Part shown: in pieces, positions 23,067 through 33,713 of the stretch | How the letters are laid out: each line of letters begins with the position of its first letter | Position numbering within the stretch: position 1 is the stretch's first letter | Notes under the pieces: model-generated | Databases searched by the model: none | Seen by the model: the letters and a program-made list of their open reading frames with translations, nothing else | Told to the model about the DNA's origin: nothing | Program-made: the position numbers and the translations under genes | NCBI RefSeq assembly: GCF_014170375.1 | Contig: NZ_LZZW01000042.1 | Location: 1 to 64,000, forward strand | DNA: 64,000 nt | Origin: Variovorax sp. UMC13 | GTDB lineage: Bacteria > Pseudomonadota > Gammaproteobacteria > Burkholderiales > Burkholderiaceae_C | Direction of reading: 5' to 3'

Positions 23067-23963
23067 GTGTCATCCGAGCTCTTTCCCGCCATCGCCGCCT
23101 TCGCGCGCGTGGCCCACTACGCCAGCTTCACGCGCGCGGCGGCGGAGCTTGGCGTGTCGCCTTCGGCGCTGTCGCAGACCGTGCGCACGCTCGAGGGCCG
23201 GCTCGGCGTGCGGCTGCTCGACCGCTCGACGCGCCGCGTCGGCGTGACCGAGATCGGCCAGCGCTTCCTGTCGGATGCACAGCTTGGGCTGTCGGCGCTC
23301 GAGACCGCGATCGACGCGGTGAACGAAAGCCGCGAACGCCCGGTGGGCCTGCTGCGCCTGAACCTGTCGCGCACCGCGGCCGAGATCCTCGTGCTGCCGC
23401 ATTTGATCGAATTCAACGAGGCCTTCCCGGACATCACGCTGGAGATGCATTGCGACAACGCGCTGCTCGACCTGGTGGGCAACGGCTTCGATGCCGGCAT
23501 CCGGCTGGGCGAAAACCTGGCGCAGGACGTGGTGGCCGTGCCGCTGGGCGGCCGGCGCCGCATCGCGACCGTGGCCGCACCGCGTTACCTCGAAGGCCGC
23601 ACGCCGCCGCGCACGCCCGAAGACCTGAAGGCGCACCGCTGCATCAACGTGCGGCTGGGCGGCAGCGTCTATCGCTGGGAGTTCTCGCACAAGGGCCGCG
23701 ACTTTGACATCGAGACCACCGGCCCGCTGCTGACCAACGACGGCGACGTGCTGCTGGCCGCGGTGCGTGCCGGCGCCGGCATCGCCTGTGCGTTCGAGGT
23801 GCAGGTGCAGGACGACATCGCGGCCGGGCGGCTGGTGCCGCTGCTCAAGGCCTGGTGGCCGACCTTCCCGGGCTTCTACCTCTACCACCCGAGCCGCATC
23901 CACGTGTCGCGCAAGCTGCGCGTGTTCATCGACTTCATGCAGCAGCGCCTGAACCCGCGCTGA
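23067..23963 (+). CDS. LysR-family transcriptional regulator
   Basis: A 298-residue LysR protein: the winged HTH SFTRAAAELGVSPSALSQTV (about residues 20-40) followed by the effector-binding domain with the AaeR/DsdC-like pattern DAGIRLGE. A GTG start at 23067 is chosen because it matches the LysR N-terminus (SSELFPAIAAFARV) and because CATAAT lies six bases upstream, which would produce a leaderless transcript. Divergent from the SDR gene with two palindromes between them. A target of this regulator is probably the SDR gene. Confidence 0.9.
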   Translation: MSSELFPAIAAFARVAHYASFTRAAAELGVSPSALSQTVRTLEGRLGVRLLDRSTRRVGVTEIGQRFLSDAQLGLSALETAIDAVNESRERPVGLLRLNLSRTAAEILVLPHLIEFNEAFPDITLEMHCDNALLDLVGNGFDAGIRLGENLAQDVVAVPLGGRRRIATVAAPRYLEGRTPPRTPEDLKAHRCINVRLGGSVYRWEFSHKGRDFDIETTGPLLTNDGDVLLAAVRAGAGIACAFEVQVQDDIAAGRLVPLLKAWWPTFPGFYLYHPSRIHVSRKLRVFIDFMQQRLNPR

Positions 23964-24016
23964 GCGGCAAGGCACGCGGCTTGCTCAGCACCACAAAAGG
24001 CCCACCCCCAGACCCC

Positions 24017-24493
24017 ATGCACATCGAACACGACGACCTTTCGCGCCCCGCCATCCACGCCCTGCTCGAGGAGCACCTGCAGAGCATGCGTGCCTGGTCG
24101 CCACCGGAGAGCGTGCATGCGCTCGACCTGGACAAGCTGCGCCAGCCCGGCATCACCTTCTGGTCGGCCTGGGACGAGGCTGGCCTGCTGCTCGGCTGCG
24201 GCGCGCTGAAGGAACTGGACGCCACGCATGGCGAGCTGAAGTCCATGCGCACGCCCGAGGCGCATCGAGGACGGGGCGCGGGCAGGGCGATCCTCGCGCA
24301 CATCATTTCGGTGGCGACCGCCCGCGGCTATGAACGCCTGAGCCTGGAGACCGGTGCGACAGCGCCCTTCGCGCCGGCACAGCGGCTCTACGAAAGCGCC
24401 GGCTTCACCCGCTGCGGACCTTTCGCCGACTACGGCGAGGATCCGCACAGCGTGTTCATGACCTTGGCGCTCGCGTCGGACGGCAGGCCGTGA
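24017..24493 (+). CDS. GNAT-family N-acetyltransferase
   Basis: A 158-residue acetyl-CoA-dependent acyltransferase. The acetyl-CoA binding loop (RGRGAGRAIL, the R/Q-x-x-G-x-G/A signature) and a following helix are present, along with LSLETGATAPFAPAQRLYE typical of the YafP/PhnO-like branch. The ATG at 24017 follows a short intergenic stretch after the LysR gene. The substrate amine is unknown; it may be a small-molecule or peptide N-terminus. Confidence 0.9.
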   Translation: MHIEHDDLSRPAIHALLEEHLQSMRAWSPPESVHALDLDKLRQPGITFWSAWDEAGLLLGCGALKELDATHGELKSMRTPEAHRGRGAGRAILAHIISVATARGYERLSLETGATAPFAPAQRLYESAGFTRCGPFADYGEDPHSVFMTLALASDGRP

Positions 24494-24554
24494 GCGCGGC
24501 CGGGCCGCGCATCGGCGGTAGAGTGGCGAGCATCGCAACCCCGGAGGAAGACAC

Positions 24555-24776
24555 ATGAACGCCACCCGAATCATCGCGATCGTCCTCATCGTCGCGGGCG
24601 GCCTCGGCCTCGTCTACGGCGGCTTCAGCTACACCAAGGACACGACCGTCGTGAAGCTGGGCCCGCTCGAGATCTCGGCCAAGGAGAAGGAGCGCGTCAA
24701 CGTGCCGATGTGGGCCGGCATCGGCGCGATCGTGGTCGGCGGGCTGCTGCTGGTGATGGGCGGGCGCAAGGGCTGA
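24555..24776 (+). CDS. small two-helix membrane protein
   Basis: A 73-residue protein with two membrane helices (IIAIVLIVAGGLGLVYGGF and WAGIGAIVVGGLLLVMGG) separated by a short polar loop KDTTVVKLGPLEISAKEKER. It resembles the DUF3185-like family of small inner-membrane proteins, and such proteins occur widely in Comamonadaceae. A strong Shine-Dalgarno GGAGGAAG precedes the ATG at 24555. Function unknown. Confidence 0.75.
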   Translation: MNATRIIAIVLIVAGGLGLVYGGFSYTKDTTVVKLGPLEISAKEKERVNVPMWAGIGAIVVGGLLLVMGGRKG

Positions 24777-24785
24777 GCGCCCGCG

Positions 24786-25646
24786 TCAGGCGTAGCGGCG
24801 CTCGAGCGCATCCCATTCGGGCTTGCTGACGAGCCGCTGGCGTTCGGCGAAAGGAGTGACCAGCGCCGGGTCTTCTTCCAGCCGCCGGTCGTCGCGCAGC
24901 GCGGTGAGGGCCTTCTGCATGCCGGCCACCGCGCCCTGCAGCGCGGCGTTGGCATACAGCACCAGCCCGTAGCCCAGCCCGGCCAGCTCCTCGGCGCCGA
25001 AGATCGGCGTGCGGCCACCGACCACCATGTTCATCAGCTGGGGCCGACGCAGGCGCTGCGGCAGCGCCCGGATCTCCTCGGCGCTGGTCACGGCCTCGAC
25101 GAACAGGATGTCGGCGCCGGCTTCGGCAAAGCGCTGGGCGCGCTCGATCGCCGCCTCGAAACCATGCACCGCGCAGGCGTCGGTGCGCGCCAGGATCAGC
25201 AGGTCCGGATCCTGCCTGGCATCGGCCGCGGCCTTGATCTTGCCGACCGCCTCGTCCGTGCCGATCACGTCCTTGCCCGAGAAATGACCGCAGCGCTTGG
25301 GCGCGACCTGGTCCTCGAACTGGATGCAGTCGGCGCCGGCGCGCTCCAGCGTGCGCACCGTGTGGCGCACGTTGAGCGCGTTGCCGAAGCCGGTGTCGGC
25401 ATCGACGATCAGCGGCAGCCGCACCGCGTCGCGGATGCGCGCGGTGTGGTCGGCCATTTCGGCCAGCCCCACGAAGCCCTGGTCGGGCAGGCCGAACCAC
25501 ATGTTGGTGACGCCGGCGCCGGTGACGTAAATCGCCTCGTAGCCCAGGTCTTCGATGACCCGGGCCGACAGGGCGTTGAAGGCGCCCGGGACGATGACGC
25601 CGCGGCGGGCCTCGGCCAGTGCACGCAGTTGCTGTTTGGTGTTCAT
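24786..25646 (-). CDS. isocitrate lyase/PEP mutase-family C-C lyase
   Basis: A 286-residue enzyme of the isocitrate-lyase/phosphoenolpyruvate-mutase superfamily. The signature KRCGH (with the catalytic cysteine) appears in APKRCGHFSGK, and the metal-binding segment is LIVDADTGFGN. The group includes 2-methylisocitrate lyase, oxaloacetate decarboxylase and 2,3-dimethylmalate lyase. The start ATG at 25646 has a Bug-type receptor gene upstream, and both are controlled from the sigma-54 promoter at 26729-26743. A PrpR-like activator supports a methylisocitrate or related 2-hydroxy-acid substrate, but no prpC or acnD is visible. Confidence 0.9.
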   Translation of the reverse strand: MNTKQQLRALAEARRGVIVPGAFNALSARVIEDLGYEAIYVTGAGVTNMWFGLPDQGFVGLAEMADHTARIRDAVRLPLIVDADTGFGNALNVRHTVRTLERAGADCIQFEDQVAPKRCGHFSGKDVIGTDEAVGKIKAAADARQDPDLLILARTDACAVHGFEAAIERAQRFAEAGADILFVEAVTSAEEIRALPQRLRRPQLMNMVVGGRTPIFGAEELAGLGYGLVLYANAALQGAVAGMQKALTALRDDRRLEEDPALVTPFAERQRLVSKPEWDALERRYA

Positions 25647-25696
25647 GTTCTGTCTGCAGGAGTGGGTCGTGGCGGATGGGCGGATTGCTGGCGTGC

Positions 25697-26674
25697 TCAC
25701 TTTTCCTGCATCTGGGCGGCCTTGACGATCTCGCCCAGGCGCTTGCGCTCGGCATCGGTGAACTTCACGAACTCCTGCCGCGTGCCGCCGATGGGCTCGA
25801 TGCCCAGGCCCTTGAGCTTCTCCACCGTGGCCGGCTCGCGCATGGCCTTGTCCACGGCGGCGGCGACCTTGTCGAGGATCTCGTCGGGCGTGCCGCGCGG
25901 CGCATGCAGGCCGGCCCAGTGCGCGATTTGCAGGTCCGGGAAGTCCTGCTCGACGGCCGTCGACAACTGCGGGTAGGCCGAGATGCGCTGCGTCCAGGTG
26001 GTGGCCAGGGCCTTGAACTTGCCGTCGCCGCGGATGTGCGGCAAGGCGATGATGCTGGCCTCGGAGGTGCCTTCGACTTGGCCGCCGAGCACGGCCGTGG
26101 TGCTCTCCGAGCCGCTCTTGTAGGGCACGGGCTGCAGCTTGGCGCCGTACTTCACGTTCAGCATCTCGGCCACGAAGTGCGGCGTGCTGCCGGTGCCGGC
26201 GGTGGCGAAGTTGAAGCCCGCGCCCTTCTTCGAGGCCTCGACAAAGTCGCGCAGGTTGTTGTACGGCGCCGACTTGGGTACCACCACCACCGAGGGCGCG
26301 AGGCCGATCATCGCCACCGGCACCAGGTCCTCGTCCTTGAAGGGCATGGACTTCTTGATCATGCTGTTGGAGATCACGCCGGCTGCGCTGATCAGGAAGG
26401 TGTAGCCGTCCGGCGCGCTGCGGGCGACCAGGTCGGCGCCGAGCGAGCCGCCCGCACCGGGCCGGTTGTCGATCACCACCGGCTGGCCCAGCACCTTGGC
26501 CGCGCCTTCGGCCGCCGAGCGCGCCATCAGGTCGTTGGCGCCGCCGGCCGAGAAGGGCACGACGAAGCGGATCGTCTTGGCGGGCCAGGCCTGCGCATGC
26601 GCGGCCACGGGCAGGGCGCAGGCGAGCGCGGCGGCGACGGCGCAGCCCAGCGGGGAAAGGCGATGGAAGTTCAA
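25697..26674 (-). CDS. Bug-family tripartite tricarboxylate receptor
   Basis: A periplasmic solute-binding receptor of the Bug/TctC family (325 residues) that delivers carboxylates to a TctAB-type transporter encoded elsewhere. A signal peptide (CAVAAALACALPVAAHAQ) precedes the mature part WPAKTIRFVVPFSAGGANDL. A TTG start at 26674 is inferred: it follows AGGAGA with correct spacing, no ATG is suitably placed, and the initiation gives a normal signal peptide. It is the first gene after the sigma-54 promoter. Ligands of such proteins include citrate, malonate and aromatic acids. Confidence 0.88.
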   Translation of the reverse strand: MNFHRLSPLGCAVAAALACALPVAAHAQAWPAKTIRFVVPFSAGGANDLMARSAAEGAAKVLGQPVVIDNRPGAGGSLGADLVARSAPDGYTFLISAAGVISNSMIKKSMPFKDEDLVPVAMIGLAPSVVVVPKSAPYNNLRDFVEASKKGAGFNFATAGTGSTPHFVAEMLNVKYGAKLQPVPYKSGSESTTAVLGGQVEGTSEASIIALPHIRGDGKFKALATTWTQRISAYPQLSTAVEQDFPDLQIAHWAGLHAPRGTPDEILDKVAAAVDKAMREPATVEKLKGLGIEPIGGTRQEFVKFTDAERKRLGEIVKAAQMQEK

Positions 26675-26728
26675 GTTGTTCTCCTGTGTTCTGGTGGACG
26701 GGCCCCGGCAGGGGCCGCGGGCAATGGC

Positions 26729-26743
26729 GCAAACGCCGTGCCA
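26729..26743 (-). promoter_or_regulatory. sigma-54 promoter for the Bug-lyase operon
   Basis: The minus-strand sequence TGGCACGGCGTTTGC matches the -24/-12 consensus TGGCACG-N4-TTGC exactly, with the GG and GC pairs spaced by ten bases. Transcription would start around 26717, some 40 bases before the TTG of the Bug gene. The divergent PrpR-like protein is a sigma-54 activator (GAFTGA loop), making it the natural partner for this promoter. Confidence 0.85.
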
Positions 26744-26840
26744 TCGCTTCGAGGGGCAACCCCGAATGCTGCAAGTGCTTGATCTGCAAGGCATTCATGC
26801 GCTGCGAGGGTGCTTGGTGTTGGCGCTGTATTTCAAGATG

Positions 26841-26856
26841 GTTTCATTTCTGAAAC
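26841..26856. promoter_or_regulatory. perfect inverted repeat, probable PrpR-like operator/UAS
   Basis: GTTTCATTTCTGAAAC is a six-base perfect inverted repeat with a four-base centre. It lies about 100 bases upstream of the sigma-54 promoter on the minus strand, a usual position for an activator site, and just before GATACT (26860-26865), a -10-like element seven bases from the ATG of the activator gene. The same site could therefore both activate the operon and repress the regulator. Confidence 0.6.
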
Positions 26857-26872
26857 GTGGATACTTGACGAG

Positions 26873-28868
<1,996 letters not shown>

Positions 28869-28910
28869 CGGCCCCCGGAGCCGACAAAACCGTTACCGCG
28901 GGCCCGAGGG

Positions 28911-29003
28911 CGGAAGGGAGAGGGAGTCGAACCCTCCCGGCGACGCGTGGCGCCACCCACCGGGTTTGAAGCCCGGCCGCCCCACCAGGGACGATTCCCT
29001 CCC
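28911..29003 (-). tRNA. selC: selenocysteine tRNA (UCA anticodon)
   Basis: A 93-base tRNA-Sec gene. The acceptor stem is eight base pairs (GGGAGGGA with UCCCUUCC, one G-U), longer than in ordinary tRNAs. The anticodon loop is CUUCAAA with UCA at 28967-28969 (reading UGA). The T arm is GAGGG-UUCGACU-CCCUC and a long variable arm is present. The 3' CCA is not encoded. It lies 19 bases after the selB stop on the same strand. All identity features of bacterial tRNA-Sec are visible. Confidence 0.95.
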
Positions 29004-29022
29004 ATGTTGTGCATTCATGGGG

Positions 29023-30933
29023 TCACTCGCTGCGCTCCGTGCCGCCGAAGAGCACGGTGTCGGGGCGCAGCAGGTGCACATCCTTCACGCGTCGCGTGTA
29101 GCCGACGCGGTCGAAAAACTCCAGCAACTGGATCGCGCGCTTGCGGCCCAGGCCGGTGGCGTCGCGAAAGCTCGCGGCCTGAAGGCCTTCGTTGTTGGCC
29201 ATGCAGTCGCGCGCCAACGCGGCCAAGCCTTCGATGGTCGCTGCCGGATAGTACAAGTCCTTCACCACCTGGTAGGCCTGGCCGCGCCGCGCCAGGCTCG
29301 CGAGCGTCTGGCGCACCACGGGTTCGGCCGCGTGGTTGTTCTTCGCCAGGTCGCGCACCCAGGGTGGATCGAAACCGCCGTCGGCCATCTGCGGCAGCAG
29401 CTTCTGGGCCAGCCGTTCCTCGGCGGCGCTGAGCACGGCCGCATGCGCGGGCAGGTGCAGCCAGTGGCCGCTGCGCGCGAGCGTGCCCTTCGTCAGCAAG
29501 GTCTCGACGGCGTGCTGCCACAAGGCGTCGCCCACGCGCGGGCCGGCCAGGCGCTTGAGGCGGCGCAGGTCGGGGCCGACCTCCTCGGGCGAGGCCTGGT
29601 GGAATTCCTCGAGACGGCCAAGGATCTGCTGCTGCAGCGCGTCGAGGTGTTCGACGGCGATCAGCATCGGGGGAAGCTGCACGGCATCGCTCGGCGCCAC
29701 CGGTGCCTCCTGCAGCGCGAGCGCGCGTTGCAGGCGCCCGGTGTCCAGGCCCGTCGGTGCACTCGCAAGCAATGCGCCGATGCGTTTGCCGCGCTCGTCC
29801 AGCGCCCATGCGGCCAGCGCCTGCAGCCGCTCGGGCGTGCGCCGGTAGCGCGTCGGCGCGTACGGGTCGAGCACGCGCACGCCGGCCACGGTGCGCGTGG
29901 CGGAGGCGTCGCGCAGCACGCCGCGGTCACCATGCCAGGCGGCCACGGGCTCGCGCAGCACCAACTGGGCCAGCGCGGTGTCGCCGGGCGCGAGCGTGTC
30001 GCGGTCGAGCAGCGCGACCGAGGCCATCACGTCGCTCGCGCCCAGGTGGGCATGCACGATCGTGCCCGAGCGCAGCGCCTGCGCCTCGCCGGGCCACAGC
30101 ATGAGCTGCACGTCGAGGCGCTCGGTGGTGAGCGCGATGCCCGGCGCGCAGACCCACTGGCCGCGGTGGACCTCGTCCTTGGCCACGCCGGCCAGTGCCA
30201 ACGCGCAGCGCTGGCCCGCGTGCGCGGCCTCGGCCTGTTCGTTCTGCGCGTGGATGCCGCGCACGCGCACCGGCCGGTCGCCGGGCACGATCCGCAGTTC
30301 GTCGCCGATGCGCACGCGGCCGGCCATCACCGAGCCGGTGACCACGGTGCCCACGCCGGCCAAGGTGAAGGCGCGGTCGACGGCCAGGCGGAAGGCCAGC
30401 GCCTCATCGTGCGCGTGCACCGTGCGCGCCTCGGCGACCAGGTGGGCGCGCAGTGCGTCGAGTCCTTCGTCGGTGGCGGCCGACAGCGCGAACACCGGTG
30501 CGCCCGCGAGCGCGGTGGGCGCAAGCAGGGCTTCGATCTCGGCGCGCACCTGCGCGATGCGCGCCCCGCGTTCGCTTGCGTCGATGCGGTCGATCTTGGT
30601 GATCGCGACCGTGCCGTGCCGCAGCCCCAGCAGCGCGACCACCGCCAGGTGCTCGCGCGTCTGCGGCATCACGCCATCGTCGGCCGCCACCACCAGCAGC
30701 GCGTGCGCGACGCCGGTGGCGCCGGCCAGCATGGTGTGCAGCAGGCGCTCGTGGCCGGGCACGTCGACGAAGCCCAGCGACGGTCCCTCGGGCGTGCGCA
30801 GGTAGGCATAGCCCAGCTCGATCGAGATGCCGCGCCGCTTCTCCTCGGGCAGCCGGTCGGTGTCGACGCCGGTGAGCGCACGCACCAGCGTGGTCTTGCC
30901 GTGGTCGATGTGGCCAGCGGTGCCGATGATCAT
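29023..30933 (-). CDS. selB: selenocysteine-specific elongation factor SelB
   Basis: GTPase that carries Sec-tRNA to the ribosome at a UGA codon with a SECIS hairpin; 636 residues (E. coli 614). The N-terminal G domain begins GTAGHIDHGKTTLVRAL with a D-x-x-G in DVPGHE and TKID in place of NKxD. EF-Tu-like domains II and III follow, then the C-terminal winged-helix repeats (e.g. FDRVGYTRRV) that bind the SECIS RNA. It is downstream of selA, with two intergenic repeats between them, and upstream of selC. Assigned with high certainty. Confidence 0.97.
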   Translation of the reverse strand: MIIGTAGHIDHGKTTLVRALTGVDTDRLPEEKRRGISIELGYAYLRTPEGPSLGFVDVPGHERLLHTMLAGATGVAHALLVVAADDGVMPQTREHLAVVALLGLRHGTVAITKIDRIDASERGARIAQVRAEIEALLAPTALAGAPVFALSAATDEGLDALRAHLVAEARTVHAHDEALAFRLAVDRAFTLAGVGTVVTGSVMAGRVRIGDELRIVPGDRPVRVRGIHAQNEQAEAAHAGQRCALALAGVAKDEVHRGQWVCAPGIALTTERLDVQLMLWPGEAQALRSGTIVHAHLGASDVMASVALLDRDTLAPGDTALAQLVLREPVAAWHGDRGVLRDASATRTVAGVRVLDPYAPTRYRRTPERLQALAAWALDERGKRIGALLASAPTGLDTGRLQRALALQEAPVAPSDAVQLPPMLIAVEHLDALQQQILGRLEEFHQASPEEVGPDLRRLKRLAGPRVGDALWQHAVETLLTKGTLARSGHWLHLPAHAAVLSAAEERLAQKLLPQMADGGFDPPWVRDLAKNNHAAEPVVRQTLASLARRGQAYQVVKDLYYPAATIEGLAALARDCMANNEGLQAASFRDATGLGRKRAIQLLEFFDRVGYTRRVKDVHLLRPDTVLFGGTERSE

Positions 30934-30947
30934 GGGGTGCGGATTTT

Positions 30948-31057
30948 CTCCTTCCCCCTCTGGGGGAAGGTGGGGATGGGGGCCCGCGCGCCAGCGGGCG
31001 CTGCGCGGTGTCGAAGGCCTGCCCCCACCCCGGCCCTCCCCCGGCGGGGGAGGGAGG
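30948..31057. repeat. intergenic GC-rich repeat, copy 1
   Basis: A 110-base element with a palindromic left end CCTTCCCCCTCTGGGGGAAG, a central GGCCCGCGCGCCAGCGGGCG and a right end CCTCCCCCGGCGGGGGAGGG. It lies between selA and selB with a second copy about 50 bases further. Both ends can fold into strong hairpins, so effects on transcription or mRNA stability between selA and selB are likely. No coding capacity. Confidence 0.8.
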
Positions 31058-31108
31058 AAGAGGGGAGGCGGTTACCGGCGCGTCTGTGCGCATGGCGCTG
31101 CTGTCTTG

Positions 31109-31223
31109 CTCCTTCCCCCTTTGGGGGAAGGTTGGGATGGGGGCCCGCGCGCCAACGGGCGCTGCATGATGTCGAAGGCCGTCGTGCCCCCACCCCGGCC
31201 CTCGCCCGGTGGGGGCGGGAGAG
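31109..31223. repeat. intergenic GC-rich repeat, copy 2
   Basis: A 115-base copy of the same element, in the same orientation, with the left arm CCTTCCCCCTTTGGGGGAAG, the core GGCCCGCGCGCCAACGGGCG and a right arm differing in two positions (CTCGCCCGGTGGGGGCGGGAG). It ends just seven bases from the selA stop. Similarity to copy 1 is about 85-90% by eye. Confidence 0.8.
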
Positions 31224-31230
31224 AAACCGG

Positions 31231-32679
31231 TCACGACAGCCGCTCCCGCAGCAAGGGCAACTGATCGACGAACGGCCCGCTGTCCTCCAGGCAGCGCAGG
31301 TCCAGCAGCAGCCTGTCCTCCGCGATGCGCCCGATCACCGGCAGCGGCAGGCCGCGCAGGGCCGTGGCCAGCGCCTCGAGCGCGGTGCCCGTGCCCTTCT
31401 TCGCCGTGCCCGCGGGCGCCAGCGCGAGGCCGGCCGAGGGCAGGCGTTCGACCGGCAGCGAGCCCGAGCCGATCTGGCCCAGCAGCGCCACCACCTCGAC
31501 CGTGAAGCGCGGTGCCACGGCCGCGGCCACCGCCGGCTGCAGCGCGCGCGCCAGTTCGCGGATCGCCTCGGCCGGCCGCGTCAGCAGCCGCAGCGTGGGC
31601 AGGTCCTGCGCGAGGCGCTCGGGCCGCAGGTAGAGCATCAGCGTGGCTTCGAGCGCGGCCAGCGGCAGCTTGCTCATGCGCAGCGCGCGCTTCATCGGGT
31701 ACTTGCGGATGCGGCCGACGGCGGCCTTGCTGCCCACGATCAGCCCGGCCTGCGGGCCGCCCAGCAGCTTGTCGCCGGAGAAGGTCACGACGTCGCAGCC
31801 GGCCGCGAGCATCTCCTGCGGCAACGGCTCGCGCGGCAGGCCGTAGTTCGCGAGGTCGACCAGCGAGCCGCTACCCAGGTCGGTGGCCAGCGGCACGCCG
31901 CGCGCATGCGCGATGCCGGCCAGCGTCTTCTCGTCGACCGCCGCGGTGAAGCCCTGCACCGCGTAGTTGCTGGTGTGGACCTTCATCACCAGCCCGGTGC
32001 GCTCGGTGATCGCGCGCTCGTAGTCGGCCGGGTGGGTGCGGTTGGTGGTGCCGACCTCGACCATGAGCGCGCCCGCGCTGGCCATCACGTCGGGCATGCG
32101 GAAGGCGCCGCCGATCTCGACCAGTTCGCCGCGCGAGACGATGACCTCGCGGTCACGTGCCAACGCAGCAATCGTCAGCAGCACCGCGGCCGCGTTGTTG
32201 TTGACCACGGTCGCGGCCTCGGCACCGGTGATCGTGCACAGCAGGTCCTCGATCAGCGAATCGCGGTCGCCGCGGCCGCCCGAGAGCAGGTCGTACTCCA
32301 GGTTGTTGGGCGAAGCCATGACCGTCAACAGCCGCTGCAGTGCCGCATCGGCCAGCACCGCGCGGCCCAGGTTGGTGTGGATCACCGTGCCCGTGAGGTT
32401 GAGCACGCCGCGCATGCGCGGGGCCAGGCGCCGATCGACGCGCGCCGCGAGCGCCTCGGCGAGTTGCGTTGCATCGACTTCGGCCAGGGGCAGCCGGCCG
32501 GCAATCGCGCGCTGGCGCAGGCCGTCGAGCAGCGCGCGGGCCTCGGTCACGACCAGCGTGCGGCCGTGCGTGGCGAGCAGGGCGGAGGCCGCGTCGCCGC
32601 GCAGCAGTTGATCGACAGAAGGCAGGTCGGAGGGCCTTGCCGTCGAGCCGTGGACCACGGACTCTTCGGGCGCGGCCAT
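31231..32679 (-). CDS. selA: L-seryl-tRNA(Sec) selenium transferase
   Basis: PLP enzyme that converts Ser-tRNA-Sec to Sec-tRNA-Sec using selenophosphate; 482 residues, close to the E. coli SelA length. The PLP lysine is Lys304 in VTFSGDKLLGGPQAG, and the family block INLTG-like LNLTGTVIHTNLGR is intact. The ATG at 32679 overlaps the fdhE stop by one base (TGATG), so fdhE and selA are translationally coupled. The gene follows the fdo genes in the same direction. Confidence 0.97.
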   Translation of the reverse strand: MAAPEESVVHGSTARPSDLPSVDQLLRGDAASALLATHGRTLVVTEARALLDGLRQRAIAGRLPLAEVDATQLAEALAARVDRRLAPRMRGVLNLTGTVIHTNLGRAVLADAALQRLLTVMASPNNLEYDLLSGGRGDRDSLIEDLLCTITGAEAATVVNNNAAAVLLTIAALARDREVIVSRGELVEIGGAFRMPDVMASAGALMVEVGTTNRTHPADYERAITERTGLVMKVHTSNYAVQGFTAAVDEKTLAGIAHARGVPLATDLGSGSLVDLANYGLPREPLPQEMLAAGCDVVTFSGDKLLGGPQAGLIVGSKAAVGRIRKYPMKRALRMSKLPLAALEATLMLYLRPERLAQDLPTLRLLTRPAEAIRELARALQPAVAAAVAPRFTVEVVALLGQIGSGSLPVERLPSAGLALAPAGTAKKGTGTALEALATALRGLPLPVIGRIAEDRLLLDLRCLEDSGPFVDQLPLLRERLS

Positions 32680-33704
32680 CAGCCGCCTCCGCCGTCGTTG
32701 TCGGGATCGGGGTCGCCGAACAGCAGCATCAGGTTGTGGCCACTGCGCTCGTAGCCCGCATCGGCCACCAGCAGGTCGAGCGTGATGCTGGCCAGGTCGT
32801 CGGCCACGGGCTCGACCTCCGGGTCCTTCTCCATCGCGACCTGCTTGAGGTAGTGGTGGCAGGCATCGCAGCATTCGGCCTTGGCGGCGCCGGGGCGCGC
32901 ACCGGTGGCCGGCAGCGCGATGCCCGGCTCGGGCGTGAGCTGCTGGAACTGGATGCCCTTGGTGCTTTCGCAATGCGTGCACTTGATGCGCACGTAGTGC
33001 CACTGGGTGCTGCACAGCGAGCAGTGCAGGTAGCGGAAGCCGCCGTCCTCGGCGCCGATGCGCGTGATGCTGGCCGTGGGCAGGCTGCCGCAGCAGGGGC
33101 ATTCGGTGCCGGGCTCGGTGTGGCCGAACACGCGTTCGCCATGCACGTCGGCGGTCTGCAGCGCCAGCTGTGTCCAGTAGGCCTGCAGGCCCGCGGCGAT
33201 CAGCGGCGCGGTCGCGAGGTCCAGGCCCAGCGTGATGCGGCGCGACAGCCGGTCGGCCTGGGCGTCGATCCAGTCGGCGGGGCTGGCGAGCAGGCGCTCG
33301 ACGGTGTCCCGCACCGGGCCTGCTGCGAGCGGGGCCGCGAACAGCGTGAGCACGCGGCGCAGCGTGGCCTGCCACAGCGGGTCGCGCGGCCAGCCGAAGG
33401 CGGGCATCGGCGGCTTCAGGGCCTTGGCCGCGGCCGCGCAGGCAGAGGCATCGGGCACCGCGACCGGTGGATGGTCCTGCAGCGCCTGGTGCTGCGCCGC
33501 GGCCAGGTCGGCCACGAACAGCAGGTACTCGCGCATCGGGTGCGAGGCCGCGAGCTGGCGCAGCCGCAGCTGCCGGTCGTGGAAGACCGAAGCCCGCACC
33601 GGCAACCGCACGAACGGCATCTGCCGTCCGGCCTGCATGGCGATTTCCTCGGGGCTGAGAACGCGCGGGGTTCGCGGAAGGGAGTTGCCGGTGCCTGGGT
33701 TCAT
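32679..33704 (-). CDS. fdhE: formate dehydrogenase accessory protein FdhE
   Basis: Cytoplasmic redox/maturation protein needed for membrane-bound respiratory formate dehydrogenases; 341 residues. It contains the FdhE set of four CxxC-type motifs (ECPCCGSLP, HCSLCSTQWH, IKCTHCEST and AECCDACHH) forming a rubredoxin-like iron centre. Its position between fdoI and selA shows a fused formate-dehydrogenase-plus-selenium operon. The ATG at 33704 gives the usual N-terminus. Nine bases separate it from the fdoI stop. Confidence 0.95.
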   Translation of the reverse strand: MNPGTGNSLPRTPRVLSPEEIAMQAGRQMPFVRLPVRASVFHDRQLRLRQLAASHPMREYLLFVADLAAAQHQALQDHPPVAVPDASACAAAAKALKPPMPAFGWPRDPLWQATLRRVLTLFAAPLAAGPVRDTVERLLASPADWIDAQADRLSRRITLGLDLATAPLIAAGLQAYWTQLALQTADVHGERVFGHTEPGTECPCCGSLPTASITRIGAEDGGFRYLHCSLCSTQWHYVRIKCTHCESTKGIQFQQLTPEPGIALPATGARPGAAKAECCDACHHYLKQVAMEKDPEVEPVADDLASITLDLLVADAGYERSGHNLMLLFGDPDPDNDGGGG

Positions 33705-33713
33705 CGTGGGGGA

